Positions 26,134 through 35,380 are shown, counted from the stretch's first letter. The stretch: 64,000 bases of DNA from Gimesia benthica (GCF_009720525.1 NZ_CP043930.1:1578501-1642500), one strand, 5' to 3'. The notes: a model not told the origin generated them from the sequence alone. A program made the numbers and translations.

Positions 26134-27228
26134 GTGAAAGAAACGATTGCCCTTATGAATGAGTTTGTCTCAGCAGTGAATCGCGGCTGGCGCGCCTGCG
26201 AGCAGCGGATTGCAGCCGAGCAAACGCATATACCAGACAAGAGTCCACCTGCAACACAAGCCGAGAGAACCCTGGTTGCGGTCTCAGGTGGTGCAGACAG
26301 CGTCGCGTTGCTGCGCGCCCTGATGGAACTGGTCTCAGCGACAGAGCACGACTGCCGCCCCGGTTCTCTGGTCGTAGCCCACCTGAATCACGGCCTGCGG
26401 GGCGCAGATTCCGACGCGGACGCAGACTGGCTGACCGAGACCTGCCGGGCATTGAATCTGCCTCTCGTATTGGAAAAACAGGAACTGGCACCGCAACAGA
26501 CGGGACCCTCGACGGGCCTGGAAGAACTGAGTCGGTCCGCCCGCTATGAATTTCTGATCCGGACTGCGAACGCAGAACACTGCACGCGGATTGCGGTCGC
26601 GCACACGCGCGACGATCAGGCGGAAACCGTGTTGCATCACATCATCCGCGGCACTGGAATCTCCGGCCTGAAAGGCATCCCCCGTGTTCGTTTACTGGCG
26701 GAAAACCTCTATCTCGTACGTCCCTTGCTGGATCTCGGTCGTGAAGACGTCGTGCGATATCTGCAGGAGTGCGGCCAGGAATTTCGCACCGATGCGTCGA
26801 ACACAGATCTGCGTTTTACCCGTAATCGCATTCGTCATCAGTTACTCCCCTACCTGAAAACAGAGTTCAATCCCGCTGTCGTGCAGGCCTTACAACGGCT
26901 CTCGCAACAGGCGGAAGAAGTCACTGAAGTGATTTCGGCAGATGTGACACAGATTCTAAATCGTGCGACCCTCGATCGGAACCGGGAGACCTGGCGGCTG
27001 GACTGTGATCAACTGTTCGATACTCCCGATTATCTGGTCAAACAGTGCTTTCTCAAGATCTGGCAGGAGATGCACTGGTCGCGGAAGCGGATGGGCTTCG
27101 ATCACTGGCAGCGACTGCTCGAACTGACGCGGGAGGGCCAGAAAATTCACCTGCCCGACCAGATTGAAGCGGAACGGCGGGAACGCCTGCTGATTTTACG
27201 CAGGCTGCCTGACCGCACGGAGACTTAA
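26134..27228 (+). CDS. tilS: tRNA(Ile)-lysidine synthase
   Basis: Modifies C34 of the CAU-anticodon isoleucine tRNA with lysine, using ATP, so that it reads AUA. The PP-loop motif VAVSGGADSVALL is near residues 48-60. 'VAHLNHGLRGADSDADADWL', 'AVAHTRDDQAETVLHHIIRGTGISGLKGI' and 'FRTDASNTDLRFTRNRIRHQLLPYL' follow; the last is the family-specific signature. At 364 residues it is on the short side, with only a reduced C-terminal substrate-binding part. Start is either GTG 26134 or ATG 26155; neither has a strong ribosome site. Confidence 0.92.
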   Translation: MKETIALMNEFVSAVNRGWRACEQRIAAEQTHIPDKSPPATQAERTLVAVSGGADSVALLRALMELVSATEHDCRPGSLVVAHLNHGLRGADSDADADWLTETCRALNLPLVLEKQELAPQQTGPSTGLEELSRSARYEFLIRTANAEHCTRIAVAHTRDDQAETVLHHIIRGTGISGLKGIPRVRLLAENLYLVRPLLDLGREDVVRYLQECGQEFRTDASNTDLRFTRNRIRHQLLPYLKTEFNPAVVQALQRLSQQAEEVTEVISADVTQILNRATLDRNRETWRLDCDQLFDTPDYLVKQCFLKIWQEMHWSRKRMGFDHWQRLLELTREGQKIHLPDQIEAERRERLLILRRLPDRTET

Positions 27229-27232
27229 GATT

Positions 27233-27304
27233 CAGGAATCTGACAAACATTCGCATTCCTGCATACGTCAGGAATCTGACAAACATTCGCATTCCTGCAT
27301 ACGT
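27233..27304. repeat. perfect tandem duplication of a 36-bp unit
   Basis: Two identical copies, 27233-27268 and 27269-27304, start 4 bases after the tilS stop. Each copy contains an inverted repeat (CAGGAAT and ATTCCTG, 7-bp arms about 15 bases apart), so each can form a hairpin in RNA. There is no U-tract. With only two adjacent copies and no spacers this is not a CRISPR array. The rest of the 319-base gap to the next gene holds nothing else that I recognise. Confidence 0.85.
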
Positions 27305-27547
27305 ATTGTGGAAATCTCAATCGGGGTTGGTTAGAATCTGGCGTTGCTGATCAACCTGCAACCAGCGTCCGCTCGAAACATTGCCTTTCCGGCAGCCGGT
27401 TGTGCTAAGTCGTCGTCGTGTGCTCAAGACCTTTCGAAGTATCCATTCCTGATCAGCATCTTCCAGTTTCGCTTTGAAACGTTTGATACTTGAACCACAC
27501 CTTGCACTTAATATTCTCGCCCTCAATCAAACAAAGAAGTCGCAACC

Positions 27548-29101
27548 ATGAACAATAACAAACCGCTGTTTATTGCGAGTTTTATGACTCTCATCGCCGC
27601 CGGCGTCGGATTCGCCATCCGCGGCGGGATCCTCGCAGACTGGGGTGCCCAGTACGGATTCACCAAGTTCGACCTGGGAACGATTACCGGAGGCGGCCTC
27701 GTCGGTTTCGGTGTCGTGATTCTGCTGGCCAGTCTGATCACCGACAATGTCGGCTACAAACCGATCCTGCTGCTGGCATTCATTCTGCATGTGCTGTCAG
27801 CCCTGGTCACCTTTGCTGCGACACCCATCTTCAACAGCATGGGTAAAGATGCGACCTACTGGTGTCTCTACATCGGGATGTTCATGTTTGCAGTGGCGAA
27901 CGGCTTGTGTGAAGCGGTCATCAATCCGCTGGTTGCGACACTTTATCCTCGACAGAAAACGCACTACCTCAACATTCTGCACGCCGGCTGGCCGGGCGGG
28001 CTGATTATCGGCGGGATCATCGCTACGATCTACACGAGCATCAAAGGCAATGTTGCCGGAATGCGATGGGAAATTCCAATGGCGGTCTTTCTCGTGCCGA
28101 CCCTGATCTACGGTTTCATCGTGATCAAGCAGAAGTTTCCGCAATCGGAAGCCAAGTCGGCTGGTGTCAGCTTTGGCCAGATGTTGATGACGTTTGCCAG
28201 CCCGCTGTTGTTGTTCCTGCTCCTGCTGCATGCCTGTGTCGGTTATGTAGAACTGGGTACGGACAGCTGGATTGCCAACATCACAGAGTCCATCGTTACG
28301 GGACAGGGACTGTATCTGTTCATCTACGCTTCAGCGATCATGTTCGTCCTGCGTTTCTTCGCCGGTCCGATTGTAGAAAAAATCAATCCGCTGGGTCTGC
28401 TCTTCATGAGTGCCTGCTTCGGTTCCATCGGTCTGTACATGATCGGTTCTTCACAGGGAGTCGTCTGGGTCTGGATCGCCGTGACTGTTTACGGCCTGGG
28501 TAAAACCTTCCTCTGGCCGACCATGCTGGGTGTGGTTGGCGAACTGTTCCCCAAAGGGGGCGCGATCACCATGGGCGCCATGGGAGGCATCGGTATGCTC
28601 TCAGCCGGTCTGTTGGGTGGCCCCGGCATCGGTTACAACCAGGATTACTATGCGACTGAAAAGCTCGAGGAAATTGCTCCTCAAACTTACGAACGCTATT
28701 CCGTTGCGGAAGCGAACGGCTTCCTGTTTCTCCCCAAGATTAAAGGTCTCGATGGTTCGAAGGTCAGTGTCTTGAACAATGATGGCCAGGATCTGGAGAA
28801 AAAAGTAGAACAGCTTGATAAAGAGGGAAAATCGGATGCATACATTTCCAACCTCAATACCTGGTGGCAGGGAGCGGAAGCGTTTGCCCCTGAAGATATC
28901 GGCCCGGTAGAAGAAGCCGGCATCTACGGAGGTCGGATGGCACTGAAGTGCACGGCCCTGGTTCCGCTGGTCATGGCCATTGGTTACCTGATTCTGGTGA
29001 TCTACTTCTACATGAAGGGTGGCTACAAGGCAGAAGTTCTGCACGGCGAAGAACCGGACGGCGAACACTACACCGGTGGTGTTGAAGGTCCCGTTGAGTA
29101 A
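27548..29101 (+). CDS. MFS transporter with a hydrophilic insert
   Basis: A 517-residue carrier with about 12 transmembrane helices. The N-terminal half begins 'PLFIASFMTLIAAGVGFAIRGGILADWG', and 'NVGYKPILLLAFILHVLS' stands at the position of the usual loop 2-3 motif. Between the predicted last two helices is a soluble stretch of about 90 residues (about 360-450, including 'LNNDGQDLEKKVEQLDKEG'), which is uncommon in the superfamily. The substrate is unknown. A strong rho-independent terminator follows the gene, so it is probably transcribed alone although the next three genes on the same strand are metabolic. Confidence 0.88.
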   Translation: MNNNKPLFIASFMTLIAAGVGFAIRGGILADWGAQYGFTKFDLGTITGGGLVGFGVVILLASLITDNVGYKPILLLAFILHVLSALVTFAATPIFNSMGKDATYWCLYIGMFMFAVANGLCEAVINPLVATLYPRQKTHYLNILHAGWPGGLIIGGIIATIYTSIKGNVAGMRWEIPMAVFLVPTLIYGFIVIKQKFPQSEAKSAGVSFGQMLMTFASPLLLFLLLLHACVGYVELGTDSWIANITESIVTGQGLYLFIYASAIMFVLRFFAGPIVEKINPLGLLFMSACFGSIGLYMIGSSQGVVWVWIAVTVYGLGKTFLWPTMLGVVGELFPKGGAITMGAMGGIGMLSAGLLGGPGIGYNQDYYATEKLEEIAPQTYERYSVAEANGFLFLPKIKGLDGSKVSVLNNDGQDLEKKVEQLDKEGKSDAYISNLNTWWQGAEAFAPEDIGPVEEAGIYGGRMALKCTALVPLVMAIGYLILVIYFYMKGGYKAEVLHGEEPDGEHYTGGVEGPVE

Positions 29102-29129
29102 GGCTTGCCCGGTGTCTGTTGAAGTTCAC

Positions 29130-29165
29130 GAACGACCACTCATTAGGGGTGGTCGTTCTTTTTTT
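29130..29165 (+). terminator. rho-independent terminator after the MFS gene
   Basis: A perfect 10-bp stem (29130-29139 with 29149-29158) and a 9-base loop are followed at once by seven T (29159-29165). It lies 28 bases after the MFS stop and separates that gene from the operon starting at 29386. Confidence 0.9.
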
Positions 29166-29385
29166 GGGTACCAGAAAGTTTCTCTCGGCAGGAACGTCGG
29201 AGTGGTACCAGACTTCATGCTTAGCCAGTGCTGTCAAGTGATCGCCAAAAAAACATTCAACAGTGCCGATGGGTTGACATTTTGACTGATAGCTGGATAA
29301 CAGAACTATAAATACGCGTATTCCCCGCCTTGAAATCTAATACATCGTCTTACCGATTCTTCTTTCAAATAGCAGGTACGTCCCC

Positions 29386-30615
29386 ATGCAAGACGCTTTC
29401 CCCGAGTCTCCCACGTTTGTCACCCACCTTGAATGTGGCATGGAGCATGATCACTACGAAGCCGACCAGTTACACGGCCTGTCCAAAGCGGGCAAGCCCC
29501 TGCTGGTGAAATACGATCTGGACGGCATCAAGCAGTCGGTCAGTAAGGCAGACCTGGCAGCCCGCCCCGCGACTCTCTGGCGGTATCGCGAATTTCTGCC
29601 GGTTCGCAAATCGGAAAACATCGTCAGCCTGGGCGAAATTCATACACCACTGATTCCCGTACCACGTCTGCAGGGAGGACAGGGTCAGGTCTGGATCAAA
29701 GATGAAGGTCGTCTGCCCACGGGTTCGTTCAAAGCCCGCGGTCTGTGCATGGCAGTCTCGATGGCCAAAGAACTGGGCGTCACCAAAGTCGCGATGCCCA
29801 CTAACGGGAATGCAGGTGCCGCACTGGCCGCCTATGGTACCCGGGCCGGCATGAAGTCTTACATCTTCTGTCCCGGTGATACTCCAGAAATCAATGTCCG
29901 TGAAATCGCCGCCCAGGGAGCGAACGTCTGGCGGGTAAATGGACTGATCAACGACTGCGGAAAAATTGTGGGTGAAGGGAAAGAGAAAGTCGGCTGGTTC
30001 GACTTCTCCACACTCAAAGAACCGTACCGCATCGAAGGTAAAAAAACGATGGGCCTGGAACTGGCCGATCAGATGGGTTGGGAAGTCCCCGATGTCATCT
30101 TCTACCCGACCGGCGGTGGTACCGGTTTGATCGGCATGTGGAAAGCCTTTAACGAACTCAAAGAGATGGGCTGGCTCACCGGTAAACTGCCTCGCATGGT
30201 GGCTGTCCAGGCATCCGGCTGTGCCCCGATGGTGAAAGCCTATGAAGCGGGTGAAGAACACGCCCCACTCTGGGAGAATGCCCATACAATCGCTGCAGGA
30301 ATCCGGGTTCCCATCGCCGTTGGTGACTTCCTGATTCTGCGTGCAGTCCGGGAAAGCAACGGGTTTGCGACTGCCGTCGATGATGACAAAATCTCGGCCG
30401 CCCTGGATGAATGTTCGCAGAAGGAAGGTTTCCTGATGTGTCCCGAAGGGGCCGCGACCTATGCCGCCTACAAACAGGAACTGGCATCGGGTCGTGTCAG
30501 CCCGGATGAGAGTGCAGTCCTGTTTAACTGTGCGACCGGATTGAAATACCCACTGCCTCCCGCAGACCAGTCAATCGATATCAACGAGCCCGTTGACTAC
30601 TCGATGTTTGACTAA
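29386..30615 (+). CDS. threonine-synthase-family PLP enzyme
   Basis: A 409-residue fold-type II PLP enzyme. 'VWIKDEGRLPTGSFKARG' carries the PLP lysine K116, 'MPTNGNAGAALAAYGTRAGM' lines the phosphate site, and 'IFYPTGGGTGLIGMWKAF' is the glycine loop that holds the PLP phosphate. The N-terminus has an 'L..L.KYDL' lead as in threonine synthases. The housekeeping reaction would convert O-phosphohomoserine to threonine. In this setting, next to a 2-hydroxyacid dehydrogenase and carriers, a related reaction on another phospho- or hydroxy-amino acid is equally possible. It is followed 38 bases later by the dehydrogenase gene. Confidence 0.85.
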   Translation: MQDAFPESPTFVTHLECGMEHDHYEADQLHGLSKAGKPLLVKYDLDGIKQSVSKADLAARPATLWRYREFLPVRKSENIVSLGEIHTPLIPVPRLQGGQGQVWIKDEGRLPTGSFKARGLCMAVSMAKELGVTKVAMPTNGNAGAALAAYGTRAGMKSYIFCPGDTPEINVREIAAQGANVWRVNGLINDCGKIVGEGKEKVGWFDFSTLKEPYRIEGKKTMGLELADQMGWEVPDVIFYPTGGGTGLIGMWKAFNELKEMGWLTGKLPRMVAVQASGCAPMVKAYEAGEEHAPLWENAHTIAAGIRVPIAVGDFLILRAVRESNGFATAVDDDKISAALDECSQKEGFLMCPEGAATYAAYKQELASGRVSPDESAVLFNCATGLKYPLPPADQSIDINEPVDYSMFD

Positions 30616-30653
30616 TACCCACGCCACGAACTGAGAGCAGCAGGAAGTAAGCC

Positions 30654-31604
30654 ATGAGCAATGTGCTGGTGACCGAAAATATTCAAGGGGCATCCATGAA
30701 CGATCTGATGAAAGATCTGGATGTCGAGTTTGACGCCTACCTCTGGCAGAACGTCAATCTGCTGAAGCAGAAGCTTGCAGATGCCCAGGCACTGATTGTC
30801 AGGAATCAGACGAAAGTCAACCAGGAACTGATTGATGCAGCTCCCAACCTGAAAATCATTGCCCGCGCCGGTGCGGGTCTGGACAACGTCGATACCGCTT
30901 ACGCGAAAGAGAAAGGCATCGTCGTCAGTTACACGCCCGATGCGAACTCACTCTCTGTGGCAGAGTTGACGCTGGGACTGATGCTGGCCCTGCTCCGCAA
31001 GATTCCCGAAGCACGACAGGACACACTGACCGGCGGCTGGAACCGCATTAAATTCACCGGCACCGAATTGAATGGCAAAACACTGGGCCTGATTGGCATG
31101 GGACGGATCGGTACACTGACCGCAACCCGAGCCCGGGCCTTCGGTATGAACATCATCGCCGCCGACCCGTATCTTGCTGCCGACGCACCGCATTTGAAAG
31201 AGCTCAACGGCAAACTGGTTTCGCTGGATGATCTGCTGGCACAGGCAGATGTGATTACCTGTCACAGCCCGCTGACACCGGACACGCGCGGGATGCTGAC
31301 CTATCAGCATTTCAGCAAAATGAAACCGACGGCCTGTTTCATCAACACCTCGCGGGGAGAAGTCGTCGACGAACGGGGACTGACCCAGGCGTTGCTGGAA
31401 CATAAGCTGGCCGGTGCTGCCCTGGACGTGCGGGAAGTCGAACCTCCTCACCAGAGCGCCCTGAATCAACTGGAGAACGTGATCTTAACACCGCATATCG
31501 CCGCCTTTACCCTGGAAGCCCAGGAGCGGGTGGTAGACGCGGTCTGCGAAGACGTCCGACTCGTGCTGAGCGGCAAACCGGCCGTCAATGTTTTTCAATC
31601 TTAA
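30654..31604 (+). CDS. D-2-hydroxyacid dehydrogenase (phosphoglycerate-dehydrogenase-like)
   Basis: A 316-residue NAD-dependent enzyme of the D-isomer-specific family. 'KIIARAGAGLDNVD' (substrate binding), 'KTLGLIGMGRIGTLTATRARAFGMNIIAADPY' (NAD Rossmann loop), 'FINTSRGEVVDERGLTQAL' (with the catalytic Arg region), 'ALDVREVEPPH' (catalytic Glu) and 'VILTPHIAAFT' (catalytic His) are all in order. It is shorter than biosynthetic SerA and has no ACT tail, fitting a catabolic or side-path hydroxyacid. It sits between the threonine-synthase-like gene and an MFS carrier with short gaps, so one operon is likely. Confidence 0.9.
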   Translation: MSNVLVTENIQGASMNDLMKDLDVEFDAYLWQNVNLLKQKLADAQALIVRNQTKVNQELIDAAPNLKIIARAGAGLDNVDTAYAKEKGIVVSYTPDANSLSVAELTLGLMLALLRKIPEARQDTLTGGWNRIKFTGTELNGKTLGLIGMGRIGTLTATRARAFGMNIIAADPYLAADAPHLKELNGKLVSLDDLLAQADVITCHSPLTPDTRGMLTYQHFSKMKPTACFINTSRGEVVDERGLTQALLEHKLAGAALDVREVEPPHQSALNQLENVILTPHIAAFTLEAQERVVDAVCEDVRLVLSGKPAVNVFQS

Positions 31605-31622
31605 ACTGAGAGTACCAGCCTG

Positions 31623-33074
31623 ATGCAAGACGAACTCAAAGAAGACAAATGGTATCACGGCATTTCCCGTTACCAGTGGCTGGTGTTGATTATTGCCTCG
31701 CTGGGCTGGGTCTTCGATGTGTTCGAAGGCCAGATCTTCGTCGCCAGCATGAACGAGGCAATGCCTTCACTGATCCGGGTTGAGCCGCTGAGTGAGGAGG
31801 AACTCCAGAATCCCCAGAAAGTAGAGGCACACGAGAAAGAGATCTCGGGACGCAAGGCACTCTATAACAATATCGCACTCGGCGCCTTCCTGATCGGTGG
31901 TGCGCTGGGGGGGATTGCCTTTGGCGCTTTGAGCGACCGCATCGGCCGTAAAAAGACGATGTCGCTGACGATTCTATTCTATTCGTTCTTTACCTGTCTC
32001 TCGGCGTTGTCACAGGAATGGTGGCAGTTGGCCGGGTTCCGCTTTCTGGTGGCCCTCGGTGTGGGGGGCGAGTGGGCGGTGGCGAGTACCCTCGTTGCGG
32101 AAACCTTTCCCCCGAAAGCACGCGCCCGTGTGGGGAGTATCTTTCACGCCTCCAGTGTGCTGGGAACCTACCTCGCGATTCTGGCGGGGGCCTTTATCAT
32201 CGGGAATGAAAGTATTCAGGCCTATGCCAAAGAAGCCGGCATGGAAAGCATGCCCTGGCGGATTGGCTTTGCACTCGGGGTCGTGCCTTCATTCCTGATC
32301 ATCTGGATCCGTCGTTCGATGCACGAGCCGGAATCCTGGCAACAGGCCCAGGAGGCTTCCCGCGAAGGTGGTGGCAAAAAGATGGGCTCCATCACGGACC
32401 TGATGTTGCCCGAGTATGTTAAGGGAACCTGCATCGGCGTGTTACTGGCAGCGATCGGACTGGCTACATTCTGGGGCGTCCACATCTATGGAAAGAATGC
32501 ATTTTTGAATGCCGTTCAGGCGGACTACCTGGCCGAACAGTTCCCCGGACAGGCCGAGGTCTCTCCCGATGAAAGTAAGGCGTACCTGGAAACGATCAAG
32601 GCCCCCCTCAAACGCTGGGAGATGCTGGGAATGTTCCTGGCCACCACCGGCGGTGGACTGGGGTTGCTGGCATTCGGACCGATCTGCGAATGGGTCGGAC
32701 GCCGGGGGGCATTTTTTCTGTTTCACGTGGGGGGGCTGATCAGTTCCTTACTGCTGTTCCAGGTATTTCATAATGCAACCGTGATCGGCTGCTTTCTGCC
32801 CTTGTTTGGTTTTCTGACACTTGGCATGCACGCCGGTTATGCGATTTACTTCCCCGAACTTTATCCCACCCGTATGCGGGGCACCGGTACCGGCTTCTGC
32901 TTTAATGCCGGTCGTATCCTGGCTGCACCGATCCTGTTCATCGGGGGCTGGATGCAGAAGGACTGGGGCTATTCACTGGCACAGACAGCAACGATTCTGA
33001 GCATGCTGTATATCGTCGGTGCGATTCTGCCCTACTTTGCCCGTGAAACCAAAGGCAGCGAGCTGATGGAATAG
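31623..33074 (+). CDS. MFS transporter, organic-acid/sugar-acid type
   Basis: A 483-residue carrier with about 12 transmembrane helices. The conserved cytoplasmic motif is 'GALSDRIGRKKTMSLTILFYS' after helix 2, followed by 'FRFLVALGVGGEWAVASTLVAETFPPKARARVGSIFHASSVLG', typical of the aromatic-acid and sialate-type H+ symporters. A second motif, 'GPICEWVGRRGAFFLFHVGG', lies in the second half. An insert of about 60 residues after helix 7 is hydrophilic. It begins 19 bases after the dehydrogenase gene. By context it imports the acid handled by the two preceding enzymes. Confidence 0.88.
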   Translation: MQDELKEDKWYHGISRYQWLVLIIASLGWVFDVFEGQIFVASMNEAMPSLIRVEPLSEEELQNPQKVEAHEKEISGRKALYNNIALGAFLIGGALGGIAFGALSDRIGRKKTMSLTILFYSFFTCLSALSQEWWQLAGFRFLVALGVGGEWAVASTLVAETFPPKARARVGSIFHASSVLGTYLAILAGAFIIGNESIQAYAKEAGMESMPWRIGFALGVVPSFLIIWIRRSMHEPESWQQAQEASREGGGKKMGSITDLMLPEYVKGTCIGVLLAAIGLATFWGVHIYGKNAFLNAVQADYLAEQFPGQAEVSPDESKAYLETIKAPLKRWEMLGMFLATTGGGLGLLAFGPICEWVGRRGAFFLFHVGGLISSLLLFQVFHNATVIGCFLPLFGFLTLGMHAGYAIYFPELYPTRMRGTGTGFCFNAGRILAAPILFIGGWMQKDWGYSLAQTATILSMLYIVGAILPYFARETKGSELME

Positions 33075-33153
33075 TTCCGCTCGCTCCCTTGCGCTCACTC
33101 TTGCCTGACAGAGACATGCCGCCGGTGTGGCTCATTGATACGTGTATATAACA

Positions 33154-34005
33154 ATGATGTTTTCTGATCCACAGTTGTGGTTATTCGTCCTCCTTGCTGT
33201 TTTCTGTTCTGCGTTGATCCAGGGAATTATCGGCTTCGGTTATGCCATCGTAGCGATGGCGGTGCTGCCTCTGTTACTCAATTTTCGCGAAGCCAATCTG
33301 CTCGTGGCATACAGCATTGTGCTGCCGGTAATCTGGACGTTCTGGGCTTACCGCAGGCATTCGAACCTGAAACTGCTGGCGGGAGCCATCATCGGTTCGC
33401 TGGTGGGACTCCCCCTGGGGCTGCTGACGTTCACCCTGATCGATCTGGATTACCTGGTACGGGGCACCGGGCTGGTGATCCTGCTGATCGTCGTCGACGG
33501 CTTCTTTCAGAAGCCGGTACATGTTGACGAAGGGCCGCAGAAAGCCTCTTCGGTGTGGAGCACATTCGCCGGGTTCTGCAGCGGCTTCCTGGCGGGATCG
33601 ACGAGTATCGCGGGGCCGCCGATCGTGATCTATGCGATTCGCCAGCCCTGGACGCAGGAACAATACAAGGGCTTCATCTTCGGGTTCTTCATCATGATTT
33701 CCATTTCGCGGGCCATCGGTCTGGCTCTGATGGGCTTCGCCACACTCCCCGTGATGGTGACGACCGCGGTGATTGTTCCCTTTGTCTTTCTGGGAACCAA
33801 ACTGGGCCTGATGCTGGGCCCTAAAATCAATCCGATATTGTTTAAGCGATGCCTGCTCTTGCTGCTGGCGGTCAGTTCGCTGTATATGCTGATCCAGGGC
33901 AAGCCGGCGGTTCCTACAGAAAATGAACCTCCGATGGTGGAAATCATCGAACCGGGCGATGGCCAACCGAAGATTCAGACCTTCCCGGAAAAATCATCTC
34001 CCTGA
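33154..34005 (+). CDS. TauE/SafE-type (TSUP) membrane transporter
   Basis: About 283 residues with eight predicted helices. I start at ATG 33154 or the adjacent 33157; a GTG at 33142 is also in frame. The first half has 'ALIQGIIGFGYAIVAMAVLPLLL' and the second 'GFCSGFLAGSTSIAGPPIVIYAIRQPW', the duplicated G-F-G and G-x-x-G-P-P motifs of the family. TSUP proteins move sulfite, sulfonates or organosulfur anions in known cases, but many members are uncharacterised. It ends in a soluble tail of about 40 residues. It lies 79 bases after the MFS gene and overlaps the convergent glycosyltransferase gene by 31 bases. Confidence 0.87.
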   Translation: MMFSDPQLWLFVLLAVFCSALIQGIIGFGYAIVAMAVLPLLLNFREANLLVAYSIVLPVIWTFWAYRRHSNLKLLAGAIIGSLVGLPLGLLTFTLIDLDYLVRGTGLVILLIVVDGFFQKPVHVDEGPQKASSVWSTFAGFCSGFLAGSTSIAGPPIVIYAIRQPWTQEQYKGFIFGFFIMISISRAIGLALMGFATLPVMVTTAVIVPFVFLGTKLGLMLGPKINPILFKRCLLLLLAVSSLYMLIQGKPAVPTENEPPMVEIIEPGDGQPKIQTFPEKSSP

Positions 34006-34673
34006 AGCCACTCCAGCAGCTGCTGCTGGGCAGGCAACCGGGTTTCCAGCTGCAGAAGTTCCTGAATGAGCGCAGGCAGGTCTGTAATCGTATCTACATC
34101 GGTCAACCGGGGCAGTTGATGCACGGCTCCCCAGGATTGCAGCCGTTCACAAAGAACTGACGCGGTCTCGCTTACACTGTAAGGCACACTGTTCCAGAGT
34201 TGTTTGTCCAGGCAAACACGCGTCCCAAACAGATAGAAGCCCCCATCTGCAGCAGGTCCCAGGACGAAACGGGGAGGTTTTCCAGGCTGGTCGAGAATCT
34301 CAATTGCTTCCAGCAGGATCTCGCGCGACAACTGCGGCGCATCTGCACCGAGAAAAATCACGAACGCGTGCTGTTCCAGTAATTGCTGATTGACGTGGGC
34401 CAGTCTGTCTCCGAGTCCCCCTGCTCCCTGCGGGATGGTTGTAAAATCGTTCCAGAGGGGCGCGTCGCAAGCCATCGGTTCCGCGACCGCCCAGTAGGGA
34501 ACGACCTGTCTCTCCTTTGAGACGGCTGCTACCACTGCCTGCACCGCCGGGGCAGAACGTGTATGAAACTGCTCGGCTGACTGCTGTCCAATGTCGGCCG
34601 CCAGTCTTGTTTTTAACGGGGAATACCCCGGGGTCTTTACAAAGACGGCGATTGCGCCTTGCCGTGAAACCAT
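33975..34673 (-). CDS. TIGR04282-type (DUF2064) glycosyltransferase, arsenosugar cluster
   Basis: A 232-residue GT-A fold nucleotidyl/glycosyltransferase. 'AIAVFVKTPGYSPLKTRLAADIG' at the N-terminus, 'GGLGDRLAHVNQQLL', 'FLGADAPQLS' and 'VLGPAADGGFYLFGT' are the signature of the DUF2064/TIGR04282 family named for arsenosugar biosynthesis clusters. It overlaps the preceding TIGR04283-type gene by 37 bases on the same strand. The two are divergent from the ArsM- and ArsS-like genes, as expected for that pathway, in which it would help build or transfer the sugar part. Confidence 0.87.
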   Translation of the reverse strand: MVSRQGAIAVFVKTPGYSPLKTRLAADIGQQSAEQFHTRSAPAVQAVVAAVSKERQVVPYWAVAEPMACDAPLWNDFTTIPQGAGGLGDRLAHVNQQLLEQHAFVIFLGADAPQLSREILLEAIEILDQPGKPPRFVLGPAADGGFYLFGTRVCLDKQLWNSVPYSVSETASVLCERLQSWGAVHQLPRLTDVDTITDLPALIQELLQLETRLPAQQQLLEWLQGDDFSGKV

Positions 34674-35380
34674 ACTCGAATCCGTGCTTTCATCAGTAAA
34701 TAGAATTGGGGTGTCGCCTGGCAGGCCGTGAGCCAGAGGTGCTGGAGTGTGACCTTGAGCCAGCCCCGCTCCCGATATTTACGGGCGCTCGTGGCAATGT
34801 CTGCCCCCGTGCATTTCAGTCGCAGTCCCGCCTGACGGGCTTTCCAGACCAGCAGATGATCTTCGCCGTAAGCCGCTGATTCGTCAAATCCGCCCAGCGA
34901 ATGAAAGGCATCCTTCTCCAGACAGAGCCCCTGATCTCCAAAGGGCATGCCCAGGAGATGCGAGCGAAGCCAGACACCCCAGCGATTGACGTGCATCAGA
35001 AAAAAACTCTGCTCTTCAAACCGCAGATTAAAATAATGCAGTGCCGCTGGGTCCGTTTGCAGGGACTCGAACAGTCTGGAAACGCTGTGTGCAGGCAGAC
35101 GTGAATCGGCGTGCAGAAACAAAATAAAATGCTGCTGGGCCAGCACGGCTCCCTCGTTCATCTGCACTGCCCGGCCGATCGCAGTCTGCTGCCAGCGACA
35201 TTGCTGCCGCAGCGGGGATGTCTGCAGCAGCGTCTCCCAGTCAGCGGGCGGAGGTCCGTTTGAGACGAACAGAAACTCGGTTGAATCCGGGAACGCACTC
35301 AAATCGGGCAGCAGTTTCATCCAGGATGCATCCCCCTGGAGGATCGGGATCACGACGGAGAGCGCTGCTGCAGAATCCAT
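34637..35380 (-). CDS. TIGR04283-type glycosyltransferase family 2 protein, arsenosugar cluster
   Basis: A 247-residue GT2 enzyme. 'LSVVIPILQGD' is the nucleotide-binding strand, 'RAVQMNEGAVLAQQHFILFLHADSRLP' contains the H-A-D-S variant of the D-x-D motif, and 'LGMPFGDQGLCLEKDAFHSLGGF' is the acceptor-side motif specific to the TIGR04283 subfamily. It is the first gene of the minus-strand pair and starts 235 bases from the divergent ArsM-like gene. Gene order and family match known arsenosugar loci. Confidence 0.88.
   Translation of the reverse strand: MDSAAALSVVIPILQGDASWMKLLPDLSAFPDSTEFLFVSNGPPPADWETLLQTSPLRQQCRWQQTAIGRAVQMNEGAVLAQQHFILFLHADSRLPAHSVSRLFESLQTDPAALHYFNLRFEEQSFFLMHVNRWGVWLRSHLLGMPFGDQGLCLEKDAFHSLGGFDESAAYGEDHLLVWKARQAGLRLKCTGADIATSARKYRERGWLKVTLQHLWLTACQATPQFYLLMKARIRVWFHGKAQSPSL

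Noticed and set aside
27233..27304. CRISPR array
   Set aside because: Only two directly adjacent copies, no spacers and no cas genes in the window.
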